64,000 bases of DNA from Candidimonas nitroreducens (GTDB taxonomy: Bacteria; Pseudomonadota; Gammaproteobacteria; Burkholderiales; Burkholderiaceae_B). The notes beneath the pieces are model-generated. The model saw nothing but the letters and a program-made list of their open reading frames with translations, was not told the DNA's origin and searched no databases. Shown one piece after another: positions 49,472 to 58,072 of the stretch. Location of the stretch: assembly GCF_002209565.1 (NCBI RefSeq), contig NZ_NJIH01000003.1:620001-684000 (forward strand). Direction: 5' to 3'. Position 1 is the stretch's first letter; each line of letters opens with the position of its first letter. The position numbers were made by a program, and so were the translations under genes.

Positions 49472-49495
49472 TCGCCGCCAGGGATATTGCCCATC

Positions 49496-50377
49496 ATGAC
49501 TGAGCCCCAAAATCTTGCGAGCGCCCCGCCGTCCTATGCGGTGGACAGCCACGCACATGTGCTGGACAGCGCCGCGTTTCCGTTCAGCAACCCGGTCGGC
49601 TACAAGCCTGCGCCCAATGAAATCGGCACCTCCCAGGAATTCCGCACCGTGCTGGCCGCGCATGGGCTGACGCACGCCCTGGTGGTCAACCCGTTCGCCG
49701 GCTACGCCACCGACAATCGCTGCATGCTGGACGGCATCGCCGCTTCCGGCGGGCGCTGGAAAGGCGTGGCGCTGGTCGGCCACGACGCCACCGACGCCCA
49801 CTTGCAGGCGCTTGCCAACGGGGGCGTGGTGGGGGCCCGCTTCAACACGCTGTTCAGCGGCGCCACGTCGCTGGAAGGGCCTGCCGGGCTGCGCCTGCTC
49901 GAACGCATCAAGGACATGGGCTGGTTCGCCCAGATCTACTACCACGACGACGGCCTGTTGACCTTGCTGCCTATATTACAGGCGGCCGGCATACGGGTGG
50001 TGGTCGATCACTGCGGCTGCCCGACGGTGGATCAGGGCCTGCAGCAGCCGGGCTTTCAGGCCTTGCTGGAGCTGGGCCGGCGCGGCAATGCGGCCATCAA
50101 GCTTTCAGGGGCGTTCCGCTCGTCGCGCCAGCCCTGGCCGTATGCGGATTGCGATCCCTACGTGCAGGCGCTGGTCGACGCCTTCACGCTGGACAATTGC
50201 GTGTGGGGGTCGGACTGGCCGTTCGTGCGCGTGCCGCGGCGCATGGATTACGGCCCGGTATACCGCTTGCTGGAGCGCTGGCTGCCCGATCCGGCGGATC
50301 GGCGCCGTGTGCTGTGGGACACCCCCTGCCGCTGGTTCGGCTTCAACGCTCCGGAAGACAGCCATGCCGGCCGCTGA
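49496..50377 (+). CDS. Amidohydrolase, LigI/PDC-hydrolase-like
   Basis: A 293-residue amidohydrolase_2-type barrel. 'VDSHAHVLD' is the HxH metal motif, 'IRVVVDHCGCP' gives the second metal/substrate His, and 'VWGSDWPF' gives the catalytic Asp. The pattern matches lactonases such as 2-pyrone-4,6-dicarboxylate hydrolase (LigI) and 4-sulfomuconolactone hydrolase. It is cytoplasmic, starts at the ATG at 49496, and overlaps the next gene by 14 bases. In this operon it probably opens a lactone of the imported acid. Confidence 0.87.
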   Translation: MTEPQNLASAPPSYAVDSHAHVLDSAAFPFSNPVGYKPAPNEIGTSQEFRTVLAAHGLTHALVVNPFAGYATDNRCMLDGIAASGGRWKGVALVGHDATDAHLQALANGGVVGARFNTLFSGATSLEGPAGLRLLERIKDMGWFAQIYYHDDGLLTLLPILQAAGIRVVVDHCGCPTVDQGLQQPGFQALLELGRRGNAAIKLSGAFRSSRQPWPYADCDPYVQALVDAFTLDNCVWGSDWPFVRVPRRMDYGPVYRLLERWLPDPADRRRVLWDTPCRWFGFNAPEDSHAGR

Positions 50378-51374
50378 TGCGCAGCGCCGCCACCTGGGCG
50401 CGGCGCAGGCGCGCGAGCTGTCGCTGCGCGCATTGCGCGGCATCGGCTACAGCGCCGCGCAGGCCGAGGTGCTGGCCGGCCACATGCTCGATGCCGCCTT
50501 GTGCGGCTACGAGTATTCGGGGCTGCCCAAGATCCTCAACCTGGCCGAATACCGGCACAAGCGCCAGCCCAGCGGGCCGATGCAAGTAGTGCACGAGACG
50601 CCGCTGTCGGTGATGCTGGATGCCGCCGGGCACAACGGCATGCTGGCCGTGCAAGACGCCACCGAGCGCGTCATCGAAAAAGCGAGCCAGCAGGGCTTTG
50701 CCGTGGCAGGGGTCTACAACAGCTGGATGAGCGGGCGCAGCGCCTACTATGTGGAGCAAATCGCCCGGGCGGGCCTCATAGGCCTGCACACCATCAGCTC
50801 GCGGCCGCAGGTGGCGCCGCCGGGCGGTGCGCGCGCCGCGCTGGGCACCAACCCGATCGCGTTCGGATTCCCCACGCAGGGCGACCCGCTGCTCATCGAC
50901 ATGGGGACTTCCTCCCTGATGTTCACCGACCTGGCCCTGCGGGCGCGGCGCGGCGAATTGCTGCCCGAGGGCGTGGCCATCGATGCGCAGGGCCGGCCGA
51001 CGCGCGATCCGGTCGCGGCCAGCCAGGGGGCGGCGCTGCCCTTCGGCGGCTACAAGGGTTTCGCGCTGGCGCTGGCGATGCAGGCGCTGGGCGTATTCGC
51101 CGGCTCCGGCTTCGGCGCCGAAGGGGCGGGGTATTTGCTGCTGGCCATGCGCCCCGACCTGATGCTGCCGCTGGATCGCTATCGGGCCGACTTGTCGGCC
51201 AACCTGGCACGCGTCAAGGCCACCGAGCGCCAGCCCGGCGTGAGCGAGATCCGCATCCCTTCCGAGCACGCGTTCGCGCAGCGAAAGGCCAAGCTGCAAG
51301 CCGGCATCGAGATCGACGCCGAGGTGTATGACGCGCTGCAGCAGCTGGCGGCCAAGGCCGACGGGGGGGCATAA
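50364..51374 (+). CDS. Malate/L-lactate dehydrogenase-family oxidoreductase (Ldh2/YlbC type)
   Basis: A 336-residue NAD(P)-dependent dehydrogenase of the type-2 malate/lactate family (also sulfolactate and ureidoglycolate dehydrogenases). 'DAAGHNGMLAVQ' is the family signature, with 'GTNPIAFGFPTQGDPLLIDMGTS'-like sequence and 'LPFGGYKGFALALAMQ' near the active site. It oxidises or reduces a 2-hydroxy/2-keto acid. The start overlaps the preceding amidohydrolase by 14 bases, so translation is coupled. Last gene of the PrpB-like operon. Confidence 0.88.
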   Translation: MPAADAQRRHLGAAQARELSLRALRGIGYSAAQAEVLAGHMLDAALCGYEYSGLPKILNLAEYRHKRQPSGPMQVVHETPLSVMLDAAGHNGMLAVQDATERVIEKASQQGFAVAGVYNSWMSGRSAYYVEQIARAGLIGLHTISSRPQVAPPGGARAALGTNPIAFGFPTQGDPLLIDMGTSSLMFTDLALRARRGELLPEGVAIDAQGRPTRDPVAASQGAALPFGGYKGFALALAMQALGVFAGSGFGAEGAGYLLLAMRPDLMLPLDRYRADLSANLARVKATERQPGVSEIRIPSEHAFAQRKAKLQAGIEIDAEVYDALQQLAAKADGGA

Positions 51375-51422
51375 GGCCTGGCGCAACGCTGGTTGGGCCG
51401 TTCTTTTTCGGGGTGGCTGGGC

Positions 51423-52376
51423 TCAGGTGTTCCGTTTGCCAGCCGCCGCGTGGTGGTGGTTGGCCGAGCTGCGGCACCAGGGCGATGTGCTGGTGCGTTC
51501 CAGAATGGACTTGCGGATGATTCGCTCCAGCTGATGCGCGGCCCGCGAGCGCGGGCGTTCGCGGGCGCGGATTATCTGCAGCCGGTTGGGAATGGCGGGC
51601 CGGTATGAAATGATCACCAGGTCGGGATGGGGCCGGGCGATCAGCATGAACGGATCCACTACTGCGACTCCCGCTCCGGCCTGAACCAAGTCCAGAGCCT
51701 GCTGGGTCTGATTGATGACAATGTCGGCGTCCCGGCGCACCCCGATGTCGCTGAACGACCGGCGCACCAGCCGGCCGGTGGCCGTGTCTTCGCGCAGGCA
51801 GATCAGCGGCTCGTCCTTGATTTGGCGGGGCCCCAAGGTTTTACGCCCGGCCAGGCGGTGCCCGCGGGGCACCACGCAGACACAATCGGCCTGGCAAATG
51901 AATTCCACGTCCAGGTAAGGATTGTCGGTTGGCGCGTGCACCAGGCCGAAGTCTGCGTGGCTACGCGCAACCTCGTCGACCACCACTAGCGTCTGGAGCA
52001 CCCTCAGCTCGACCTGGATGTCGGGCCAGTCGCGCGTAAAACGGGCAATTGCCGGGGTGACAAAGGAATAGGCGATCGAGGGAACCACCGCCAACGTCAC
52101 GCGGCCGACGTCGCCGGTGGAAAGCTGGCGCATCAGCTTGGACACCGCGCCCACTTCATTGCGCACGCGTTCGACCTGGGGCAGCAGGGTTTCGGCCTCC
52201 GGGCTGGGAAACAGGCGGCCGCGCACGCGCCGGAACAGTACGAACCCGGCGGATTCTTCGGCCAGCCGCAGCGACTTGCTGACCGCGGGTTGGGATATGC
52301 CCAGCAGGCGCGCCGCCTCGCTCAACGAGCCGGTGTGCATGATGGCATCGAAAATTTCCAGCTGGCGCAGATTCAT
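51423..52376 (-). CDS. LysR-family transcriptional regulator
   Basis: A 317-residue LysR regulator. 'MNLRQLEIFDAIMHTGSLSEAARLLGISQPAVSKSLRLAEE'-type N-terminus gives the helix-turn-helix. The effector domain runs from about residue 90, and the last 30 residues are a low-complexity, His-containing tail. The ATG at 52376 gives the family's usual beginning; a start at 52469 would run through the operator. Divergent from the HyuAB operon, its likely target. Confidence 0.9.
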   Translation of the reverse strand: MNLRQLEIFDAIMHTGSLSEAARLLGISQPAVSKSLRLAEESAGFVLFRRVRGRLFPSPEAETLLPQVERVRNEVGAVSKLMRQLSTGDVGRVTLAVVPSIAYSFVTPAIARFTRDWPDIQVELRVLQTLVVVDEVARSHADFGLVHAPTDNPYLDVEFICQADCVCVVPRGHRLAGRKTLGPRQIKDEPLICLREDTATGRLVRRSFSDIGVRRDADIVINQTQQALDLVQAGAGVAVVDPFMLIARPHPDLVIISYRPAIPNRLQIIRARERPRSRAAHQLERIIRKSILERTSTSPWCRSSANHHHAAAGKRNT

Positions 52377-52411
52377 TTCCAAGCCATAACTATAAGTACC
52401 AGATATTGAAA

Positions 52412-52437
52412 CTATCAGTATAGGAAGAAGCTGATAG
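52412..52437. promoter_or_regulatory. Perfect inverted repeat, probable LysR site for the HyuAB operon
   Basis: CTATCAG and CTGATAG flank a 12-base spacer, midway between the divergent LysR start (52376) and the amidohydrolase start (52450). The right arm ends 12 bases before that start, so binding could block or activate transcription there. Confidence 0.5.
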
Positions 52438-52449
52438 GATTTCAACGCT

Positions 52450-53292
52450 ATGAAACTCATCGACTTCAACAGCCGGCCGCCGATTTCCGCGTATCAGCCG
52501 AACGCGGATCATCTGCAAAACTACCGCCGCGTTTATCGTGCCAGCGAGGCGCAAGCGAGCGGCAGCTTGCAGGACTATCTGCAGGCATACGACAGGCTGG
52601 AGGCCGAGCGCGTCGTCGTCAAGGCCAAAGATGCGCAAAGCACATTCGGGGTCAAGACCTCCAACGAGGAGGTGGCCGGTTTCTGCGCAGAACATGGCTC
52701 CCGCTACGTCGGCTGGGCCGGCGTGGATCCGCACAAGGGCGAGGCGGCGGTCGACGAGCTGCGCTACGCGGTGCGCGAATTGGGGCTGCGCGGCTTGAAC
52801 CTGCAATGCTTCGAACACCGCCTGGCCATCAACGATCCGCAGATGATCCGGTTGTACCGGGCCTGCGTCGAACTGGACATCCCCGTCAACATTCATTGCG
52901 GCATCAATTTCTCGACTCACTCCCTGATGGAGTATGGGCGGCCGCTGCTGCTGGATGAGGTCATGGTCGCCCTGCCGCGGCTGCGCGTGGTGGCTTCGCC
53001 GCCGGGCTGGCCCTGGGTGCACGAACTGGTCGGCGTGGCATGGCGCCACCGCAATCTGTATATCGGCGTATCGGCCGTGCGGCCCAAGTACCTGGCCGTA
53101 GCGGGCTCCGGCTACGAAGGGCTGCTGCAATACGGCAACAGCGTCCTGCAAGACCAGATGATCTTCGGCACCTCTTATCCCATGCAGCCGATCGACCGTG
53201 CGGTCGAAGAGCTGCTGGCCCTTCCCCTCAAAGACAGCGTCAAGGAAAAATGGCTTTATTCGAATGCCGCCAGGCTGCTGGAGCTGGCATGA
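52450..53292 (+). CDS. Amidohydrolase-fold protein lacking usual metal ligands
   Basis: A 280-residue protein of the amidohydrolase_2 fold. The N-terminus reads 'LIDFNSRPP' where active members have HxH. 'VNIHCGINFS' keeps one His, 'VVASPPGWPWVHE' lacks the usual second His, and 'MIFGTSYPMQP' replaces the GSDxP catalytic Asp. Metal binding and classical hydrolysis are thus doubtful. It might act as a metal-independent decarboxylase/hydratase or have a structural role. It is the first gene of the HyuAB operon and overlaps hyuA by four bases. Confidence 0.82.
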   Translation: MKLIDFNSRPPISAYQPNADHLQNYRRVYRASEAQASGSLQDYLQAYDRLEAERVVVKAKDAQSTFGVKTSNEEVAGFCAEHGSRYVGWAGVDPHKGEAAVDELRYAVRELGLRGLNLQCFEHRLAINDPQMIRLYRACVELDIPVNIHCGINFSTHSLMEYGRPLLLDEVMVALPRLRVVASPPGWPWVHELVGVAWRHRNLYIGVSAVRPKYLAVAGSGYEGLLQYGNSVLQDQMIFGTSYPMQPIDRAVEELLALPLKDSVKEKWLYSNAARLLELA

Positions 53293-55331
53293 TCCGCATC
53301 GGCATCGACATCGGGGGAACCTTCACCGACGTGGTCGCCGCCGGCGGCGGGCAGGTGCGCATCACTAAAGTGCCTTCCACACGCGCGGATCCCAGTGCGG
53401 CGGTACGCAAGGTGCTCGATGAAGTACTGCCCGAATGGGGCGTGCCTTTTGGCGACGTGGCCCGCTTCGTGCATGGCACTACTGTGGCCACCAATGCCGT
53501 GCTGGAGCGACGCGGAGCGCGTGTCGGGCTGCTGGCCACCGATGGATTCACCGACGTGCTGGAAATCGGCCGCCAAAACCGCCACCAGGTCTATGACCTG
53601 ATTCTTAAGCCCGAGACACCCGGCTTTCTGGCTCCAGGGGCGTTGCGCCGCGGCGTCGTGGAAGCGGTCGAACCGGACGGCCGGGTGCGCATACCTCTGG
53701 ATGAGGAATCCCTGCGGCGCAGTGTGGAGTCGCTGGTGGCAGAGGGTGTAGAGGCGATTGCCATCTGTTTCTTGTACAGCCACGTCAATCCGGTACACGA
53801 AAGGGTAGCGGCCGAATATATCCGCGGCCGCCATCCGGACATCATCGTGTCACTGTCTTGCGACATCGATCCCGCGTTCCGGGAATATGAACGTACCGTC
53901 GTGACCTGTTTCGATGCGTATATCAAAGGCGGCCTGGAGCGCTACCTGGAGAACATGGAATCCGATCTGGCCCGCGTGGGCATCCCCGCGTCGCTGCAGA
54001 TCATGCAGTCGCGCGGCGGGGTCTGCGGGGCCAAGGTGGCGCGGCAGCGCCCCATCCGGCTGTTTTTGTCGGGGCCCGCGGCCGGCGTGGTGGGCGCATG
54101 CGAAGTGGGCCGTTCGGTCGGTTGCGAGAATGTCATCACGGTCGACATCGGCGGCACCAGCTCCGACATCGCGCTCGTAGCCCAAGGGCAGGCCTTGGTT
54201 AGATCCGAGGGCTGGCTCGACGGCTACCGCATCCGGGTGCCCATGGTGGATGTCAATTCGATCGGAGCCGGCGGAGGCAGCATCGCCTGGATCGACGTAG
54301 GCGGCGGCCTGCGCGTCGGGCCGCAGTCGGCCGGGGCGCAGCCCGGCCCGGCCTGCTACGGCCGCGGCGGCACGCAAGCCACCGTCACCGACGCCTCGGT
54401 CGTGCTCGGCCTGCTCGACCCGGGCTACTTCGCCGGCGGATCCCTGCAGCTGGATCCCGCGCTGGCTGCGGACGCCGTCCGCAGCTGCGTGGCCGAACCC
54501 CTGGGCATGTCCTTGCATGAAGCCGCCCTCGGCATCCATCGGGTGGTCAACGCGCAAATGGCCGAAGGCATCCGCCTGGTATCGATCAGCCGTGGCGTCG
54601 ATCCGCGGGAATTCGCGCTGATGCCGTTCGGCGGCGCCGGCGGCCTGCATGCCGCCGCCCTGGCTCGCGAGCTGGACATGCGAACCATCATAGTGCCGCG
54701 CGCGCCGGGGGTGCTGTGCGCATCGGGCCTGCTTAGCGCCAAGACCGAGCATGAGGCGTCGGCGGCTTTCTTGTCCAAGTTCGCCGATACCGATCCTTCT
54801 GAAATTCTGGCGGTCTGTGACCGGCTTGCCGGCGACTGCGCCCGGCTGATGGCCATCGAGGGCATATCCGCCGAACAAGTCCAGACGCAATGTTATGCCG
54901 ACGTTTGCTATATGGGCCAGTCGCACTACCTGGAAGTGCCAATTGCCATGGACGACCCCGAACACTTGATCGAGCGGGCCTATGAAAGTTTTTGCGCCCT
55001 GCATGCCCAGGTTTATGGGCACAGCACCCGTTCGCCGGCGCGCTTTGTCAATTTGCGAGTCGTGCAGCGGTCGGACAATCAGGCCGCCAGCGACCAGTCC
55101 GGGGCAACCCGATCCGAGCCGGGGGCGGCCAAGGGCGTGCGCCAGGTGCTGTTCGAAGACCAGCCGGGGTTCGTTCCGGCGCAAATTTTCCAGCGCGACA
55201 CCTTGATACCCGGGCAGCTCATTATTGGCCCGGCCATCATCGAGCAGGCCGACACCACTACTCCCATAGAGCCCGGGTGGCAGGCCCGCGTAACCGACAA
55301 CGGAGTGTTGATCCTGCGGAGGCACGCATGA
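53289..55331 (+). CDS. hyuA: Hydantoinase A/acetophenone carboxylase-type ATPase subunit
   Basis: A 680-residue HyuA-family protein. 'MIRIGIDIGGTFTDVVA' is the N-terminal nucleotide-binding motif. 'FVHGTTVATNAVLERRGARV' follows, and the acetate-kinase-like core has 'VITVDIGGTSSDIALVAQG'. Relatives use ATP in 5-oxoprolinase, N-methylhydantoinase and acetone/acetophenone carboxylase. The gene overlaps its neighbours on both sides by four bases. With HyuB and an acyl-CoA ligase in the same operon, an ATP-dependent carboxylase or a lactam-opening enzyme are the main options. Confidence 0.92.
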   Translation: MIRIGIDIGGTFTDVVAAGGGQVRITKVPSTRADPSAAVRKVLDEVLPEWGVPFGDVARFVHGTTVATNAVLERRGARVGLLATDGFTDVLEIGRQNRHQVYDLILKPETPGFLAPGALRRGVVEAVEPDGRVRIPLDEESLRRSVESLVAEGVEAIAICFLYSHVNPVHERVAAEYIRGRHPDIIVSLSCDIDPAFREYERTVVTCFDAYIKGGLERYLENMESDLARVGIPASLQIMQSRGGVCGAKVARQRPIRLFLSGPAAGVVGACEVGRSVGCENVITVDIGGTSSDIALVAQGQALVRSEGWLDGYRIRVPMVDVNSIGAGGGSIAWIDVGGGLRVGPQSAGAQPGPACYGRGGTQATVTDASVVLGLLDPGYFAGGSLQLDPALAADAVRSCVAEPLGMSLHEAALGIHRVVNAQMAEGIRLVSISRGVDPREFALMPFGGAGGLHAAALARELDMRTIIVPRAPGVLCASGLLSAKTEHEASAAFLSKFADTDPSEILAVCDRLAGDCARLMAIEGISAEQVQTQCYADVCYMGQSHYLEVPIAMDDPEHLIERAYESFCALHAQVYGHSTRSPARFVNLRVVQRSDNQAASDQSGATRSEPGAAKGVRQVLFEDQPGFVPAQIFQRDTLIPGQLIIGPAIIEQADTTTPIEPGWQARVTDNGVLILRRHA

Positions 55332-57052
55332 CCCCTCTTGAATCGGCATCCATGACGGCGCCAGCCGCGCGGCAGCCGGGCGTCGACTTGCCCGATCCCG
55401 CTGACGATCCCGTCGTGCAGGAAGTGGTGCGCAACAAGCTCGAGGGCATCGCCAACGAAATGCAGACCACGCTGCTGCACAGCGCCTTTTCGCCTATCGT
55501 CAAAGAGGGCATGGACTGCTCGGCCGCGATCTTCACCGCCGACGGCCAGACGATCGCCCAGGCGACGGCCATACCCATCCATCTGGCGACGATGATTCCG
55601 GCGCTCAAGGCCGTGCGGGATACCTACCCGGTGGACACCATGTCGCCGGGCGATGTCTACATCATGAACGACCCGTATTGCGGTGGTACTCATCTGCCCG
55701 ACATCACTCTGTTCGTTCCGATATACGCCGAAGGGCAGGTCATCGCCTTCAGTGTCGCCACGGTGCACCACCAGGATGTCGGGGGAATGGAGCCCGGCTC
55801 CATTCCGACCCGGGCCACCGAGATCTACCAGGAAGGGTTGCGCTTGCCGCCGCTGAAGTTCCGCGATGCCGGGAAGCCCAACGAAACCCTGGAACAAATT
55901 CTGCGCTACAACATCCGCGTTACGGACACCTTCCTGGGCGACCTGCATGCCCAGCTGGCGGCCTGTCTCGTCGGAGCCCGCCGCGTGGCCGAACTGAGCT
56001 CGCGCTACGGCATGGATACCTTGTGCCGGATATTCACGCGGCTGCTGGATCGCTCCGAAGCCATGACCCGCGAAGCGCTGCGCAGGCTGCCCGAAGGCAC
56101 CTACCGGTGCGTGGACTATCTGGACAATGACGGCGTCGAGCTGGACAAACGCGTGCGCATCGAGGTCGCCGTCACACTGCGCGACGGCACACTGCACTGT
56201 GATTTCACCGGTACTGATCGCCAGCTGCGCGGCCCGCTGAATTGCGTGCCATCCAGCACGCAGGCCGCCGTCTACTATGTCCTGCGCGCGCTGACCGACC
56301 CCCAGATCCCCACCAACGGCGGGTGTTTCCGCCCCGTCACGCTGCATCTGCCCGAGGGCTCGCTGGTCAATCCGCTTCCTCCCGCACCGGTCAACGCGCG
56401 TACCGCGACGATCAAACGCATCTGCGGCATGATCATCGGCGCTTTGGCCGAAGCCAATCCCGCCGAGCTTCCCGCCACCTCGGCAGGAATATCGGTCATG
56501 TTGGCGTTCGGCGGCACGCGGCCGGATGGCAGTCCGTTCATCGTCAGCGAACTGATCGCCGCCGGCACGGGAGCCAGCCGCTACGGCGATGGGGTGGATT
56601 GCCTGCAGACCGACGGCACCAACAGCATGAACCTGCCTATAGAGGCCTTGGGCACCGACGCGCCGATCCGTGTGCATCGCTTCGGGCTGCGCCGTGATTC
56701 CGGCGGCGCGGGGTGGTTCCGCGGCGGCCTGGGAGTTGTCAAAGAATACGAGTTCCTGGCCGACGGCATTCGCATGTCGTATCGGGGCGAGCGCCACAGC
56801 ACCCGCGCGCGCGGCCTGCTTGGTGGGCAAGACGGCGCCATGTCGCAAGCGGCCATACACCGCCGCGACGGAAGCATCGAACCCATCGCTTCGAAAACCA
56901 CCACCACAGTGAACGCCGGCGACCGGCTGGTGGTGGAGACGGCCGGGGGCGGCGGCTATGGCGAGCCCGGACGGCGCGATCCCGCCGCGCTGGCGTCGGA
57001 TGTCGCCAATGGGAAAGTCAGCAGCGAGGCAGCAGATACTCTCTACAAATGA
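55328..57052 (+). CDS. hyuB: Hydantoinase B/carboxylase catalytic subunit
   Basis: A 574-residue HyuB-family subunit. 'DPVVQEVVRNKLEGIANEMQTTLLHSAFSPIVKEG'-type sequence opens the domain, 'VYIMNDPYCGGTHLPDITL' is a hallmark, and the C-terminus has 'GGGGYGEPGRRDP'. It forms a complex with HyuA. The start overlaps the hyuA stop (ATGA). Single-copy A and B subunits, with no extra carboxylase subunit, leave hydantoinase and carboxylase roles both open. Confidence 0.92.
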   Translation: MTPLESASMTAPAARQPGVDLPDPADDPVVQEVVRNKLEGIANEMQTTLLHSAFSPIVKEGMDCSAAIFTADGQTIAQATAIPIHLATMIPALKAVRDTYPVDTMSPGDVYIMNDPYCGGTHLPDITLFVPIYAEGQVIAFSVATVHHQDVGGMEPGSIPTRATEIYQEGLRLPPLKFRDAGKPNETLEQILRYNIRVTDTFLGDLHAQLAACLVGARRVAELSSRYGMDTLCRIFTRLLDRSEAMTREALRRLPEGTYRCVDYLDNDGVELDKRVRIEVAVTLRDGTLHCDFTGTDRQLRGPLNCVPSSTQAAVYYVLRALTDPQIPTNGGCFRPVTLHLPEGSLVNPLPPAPVNARTATIKRICGMIIGALAEANPAELPATSAGISVMLAFGGTRPDGSPFIVSELIAAGTGASRYGDGVDCLQTDGTNSMNLPIEALGTDAPIRVHRFGLRRDSGGAGWFRGGLGVVKEYEFLADGIRMSYRGERHSTRARGLLGGQDGAMSQAAIHRRDGSIEPIASKTTTTVNAGDRLVVETAGGGGYGEPGRRDPAALASDVANGKVSSEAADTLYK

Positions 57053-57076
57053 GCGGCTTTACAAGGGGGCTACACC

Positions 57077-58051
57077 ATGAAACGCAATATTTTCGCTTGC
57101 CTTTCGCTATTGGCGTCGGCGCTATTCCTGACCGTATCGAGTGCGGCGGCGGCCAGCACCTATCCTTCCAAGCCCATACGCATCATTCTTCCATTCGGCC
57201 CCGGCTCGTCCACCGACGTCATCATGCGCATCATCATTGCGCCCTTGGCAAAGTCGCTGGGCACGACGGTATACGTCGATCCCAAACCAGGCGCCGACGG
57301 TGCCATCGCGGCATTGGAAGTAGCGCGTGCCGCGCCCGACGGCTACACACTGGGAGTGGGTAGCGGCAGCCCCATGGCGGCCGTGCCGTATCTGCGCAAG
57401 AACCCGCCCTACGATCCGGTGAAAGACTTCACGCCGATCGTGGATCTCGGCCGGTACACGGTTTTTCTGTATGTGAATTCGGCACTTCCCGTCCATACTT
57501 TCCAGCAATTCGTCGACTACGTGCGGCGCAACCCCGGCAAGCTGTCGTACGCCACGGGCAATGCCAGCGGCATCGTGGCATTTGCCCAGCTTTGCACCCT
57601 GACGGGGATGAAGATGTTGAGCGTACCCTACAAGAGCGCGCCACCCGCCATGATGGATCTGGTGGCGCACCGGGTGGATGCCATGATGGATCCCCCCACC
57701 ACCGCCTTGCCCTATGTGCGCAAGGGCCAGATCCGGGCATTGGTGACCACGCTGAAGGCACGCTCGCCGCTGCTGCCCGACGTACCCACAATCTATGAGG
57801 CCGGCGTTCCGCAATTCAGCATCACCAACTGGATGGGGCTGATAGGCCCTGCGGGCATGCCTGCCGACGTCGTCAAGCGGCTCAACAAGGCATTCAGCGA
57901 GGCACTGCACGATCCCCAGGTTCAGACCCAGCTGCAGGGCCAGGCGTTCATGGCCAGTCCCTCCACGCCCGCCGAATTTGGCGCGTTCATCAAGGAACAG
58001 GAAAAGTCGTATGCCGAGCTGTTGGAAAAATCGGGGTTCAAGCCGCAGTAG
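57077..58051 (+). CDS. Bug/TctC-family periplasmic solute receptor
   Basis: A 324-residue receptor. A Sec signal covers about residues 1-25, ending 'SAAAAST'. The core has 'ILPFGPGSSTDVIMRII', 'KPGADGAIAALEVARAAPDG', 'VPYKSAPPAMMDLVAHR' and 'IGPAGMPADVVKRL'. Fourth gene of the HyuAB operon, 24 bases after hyuB, so it should deliver that pathway's substrate. Confidence 0.93.
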   Translation: MKRNIFACLSLLASALFLTVSSAAAASTYPSKPIRIILPFGPGSSTDVIMRIIIAPLAKSLGTTVYVDPKPGADGAIAALEVARAAPDGYTLGVGSGSPMAAVPYLRKNPPYDPVKDFTPIVDLGRYTVFLYVNSALPVHTFQQFVDYVRRNPGKLSYATGNASGIVAFAQLCTLTGMKMLSVPYKSAPPAMMDLVAHRVDAMMDPPTTALPYVRKGQIRALVTTLKARSPLLPDVPTIYEAGVPQFSITNWMGLIGPAGMPADVVKRLNKAFSEALHDPQVQTQLQGQAFMASPSTPAEFGAFIKEQEKSYAELLEKSGFKPQ

Positions 58052-58072
58052 CCGCTGCCGCGCAAGACTGTC

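Noticed and set aside
53850-56860. Two long minus-strand open frames (about 500 and 590 codons)
   Set aside because: They are antisense to hyuA and hyuB, both of which show clear family motifs on the plus strand.
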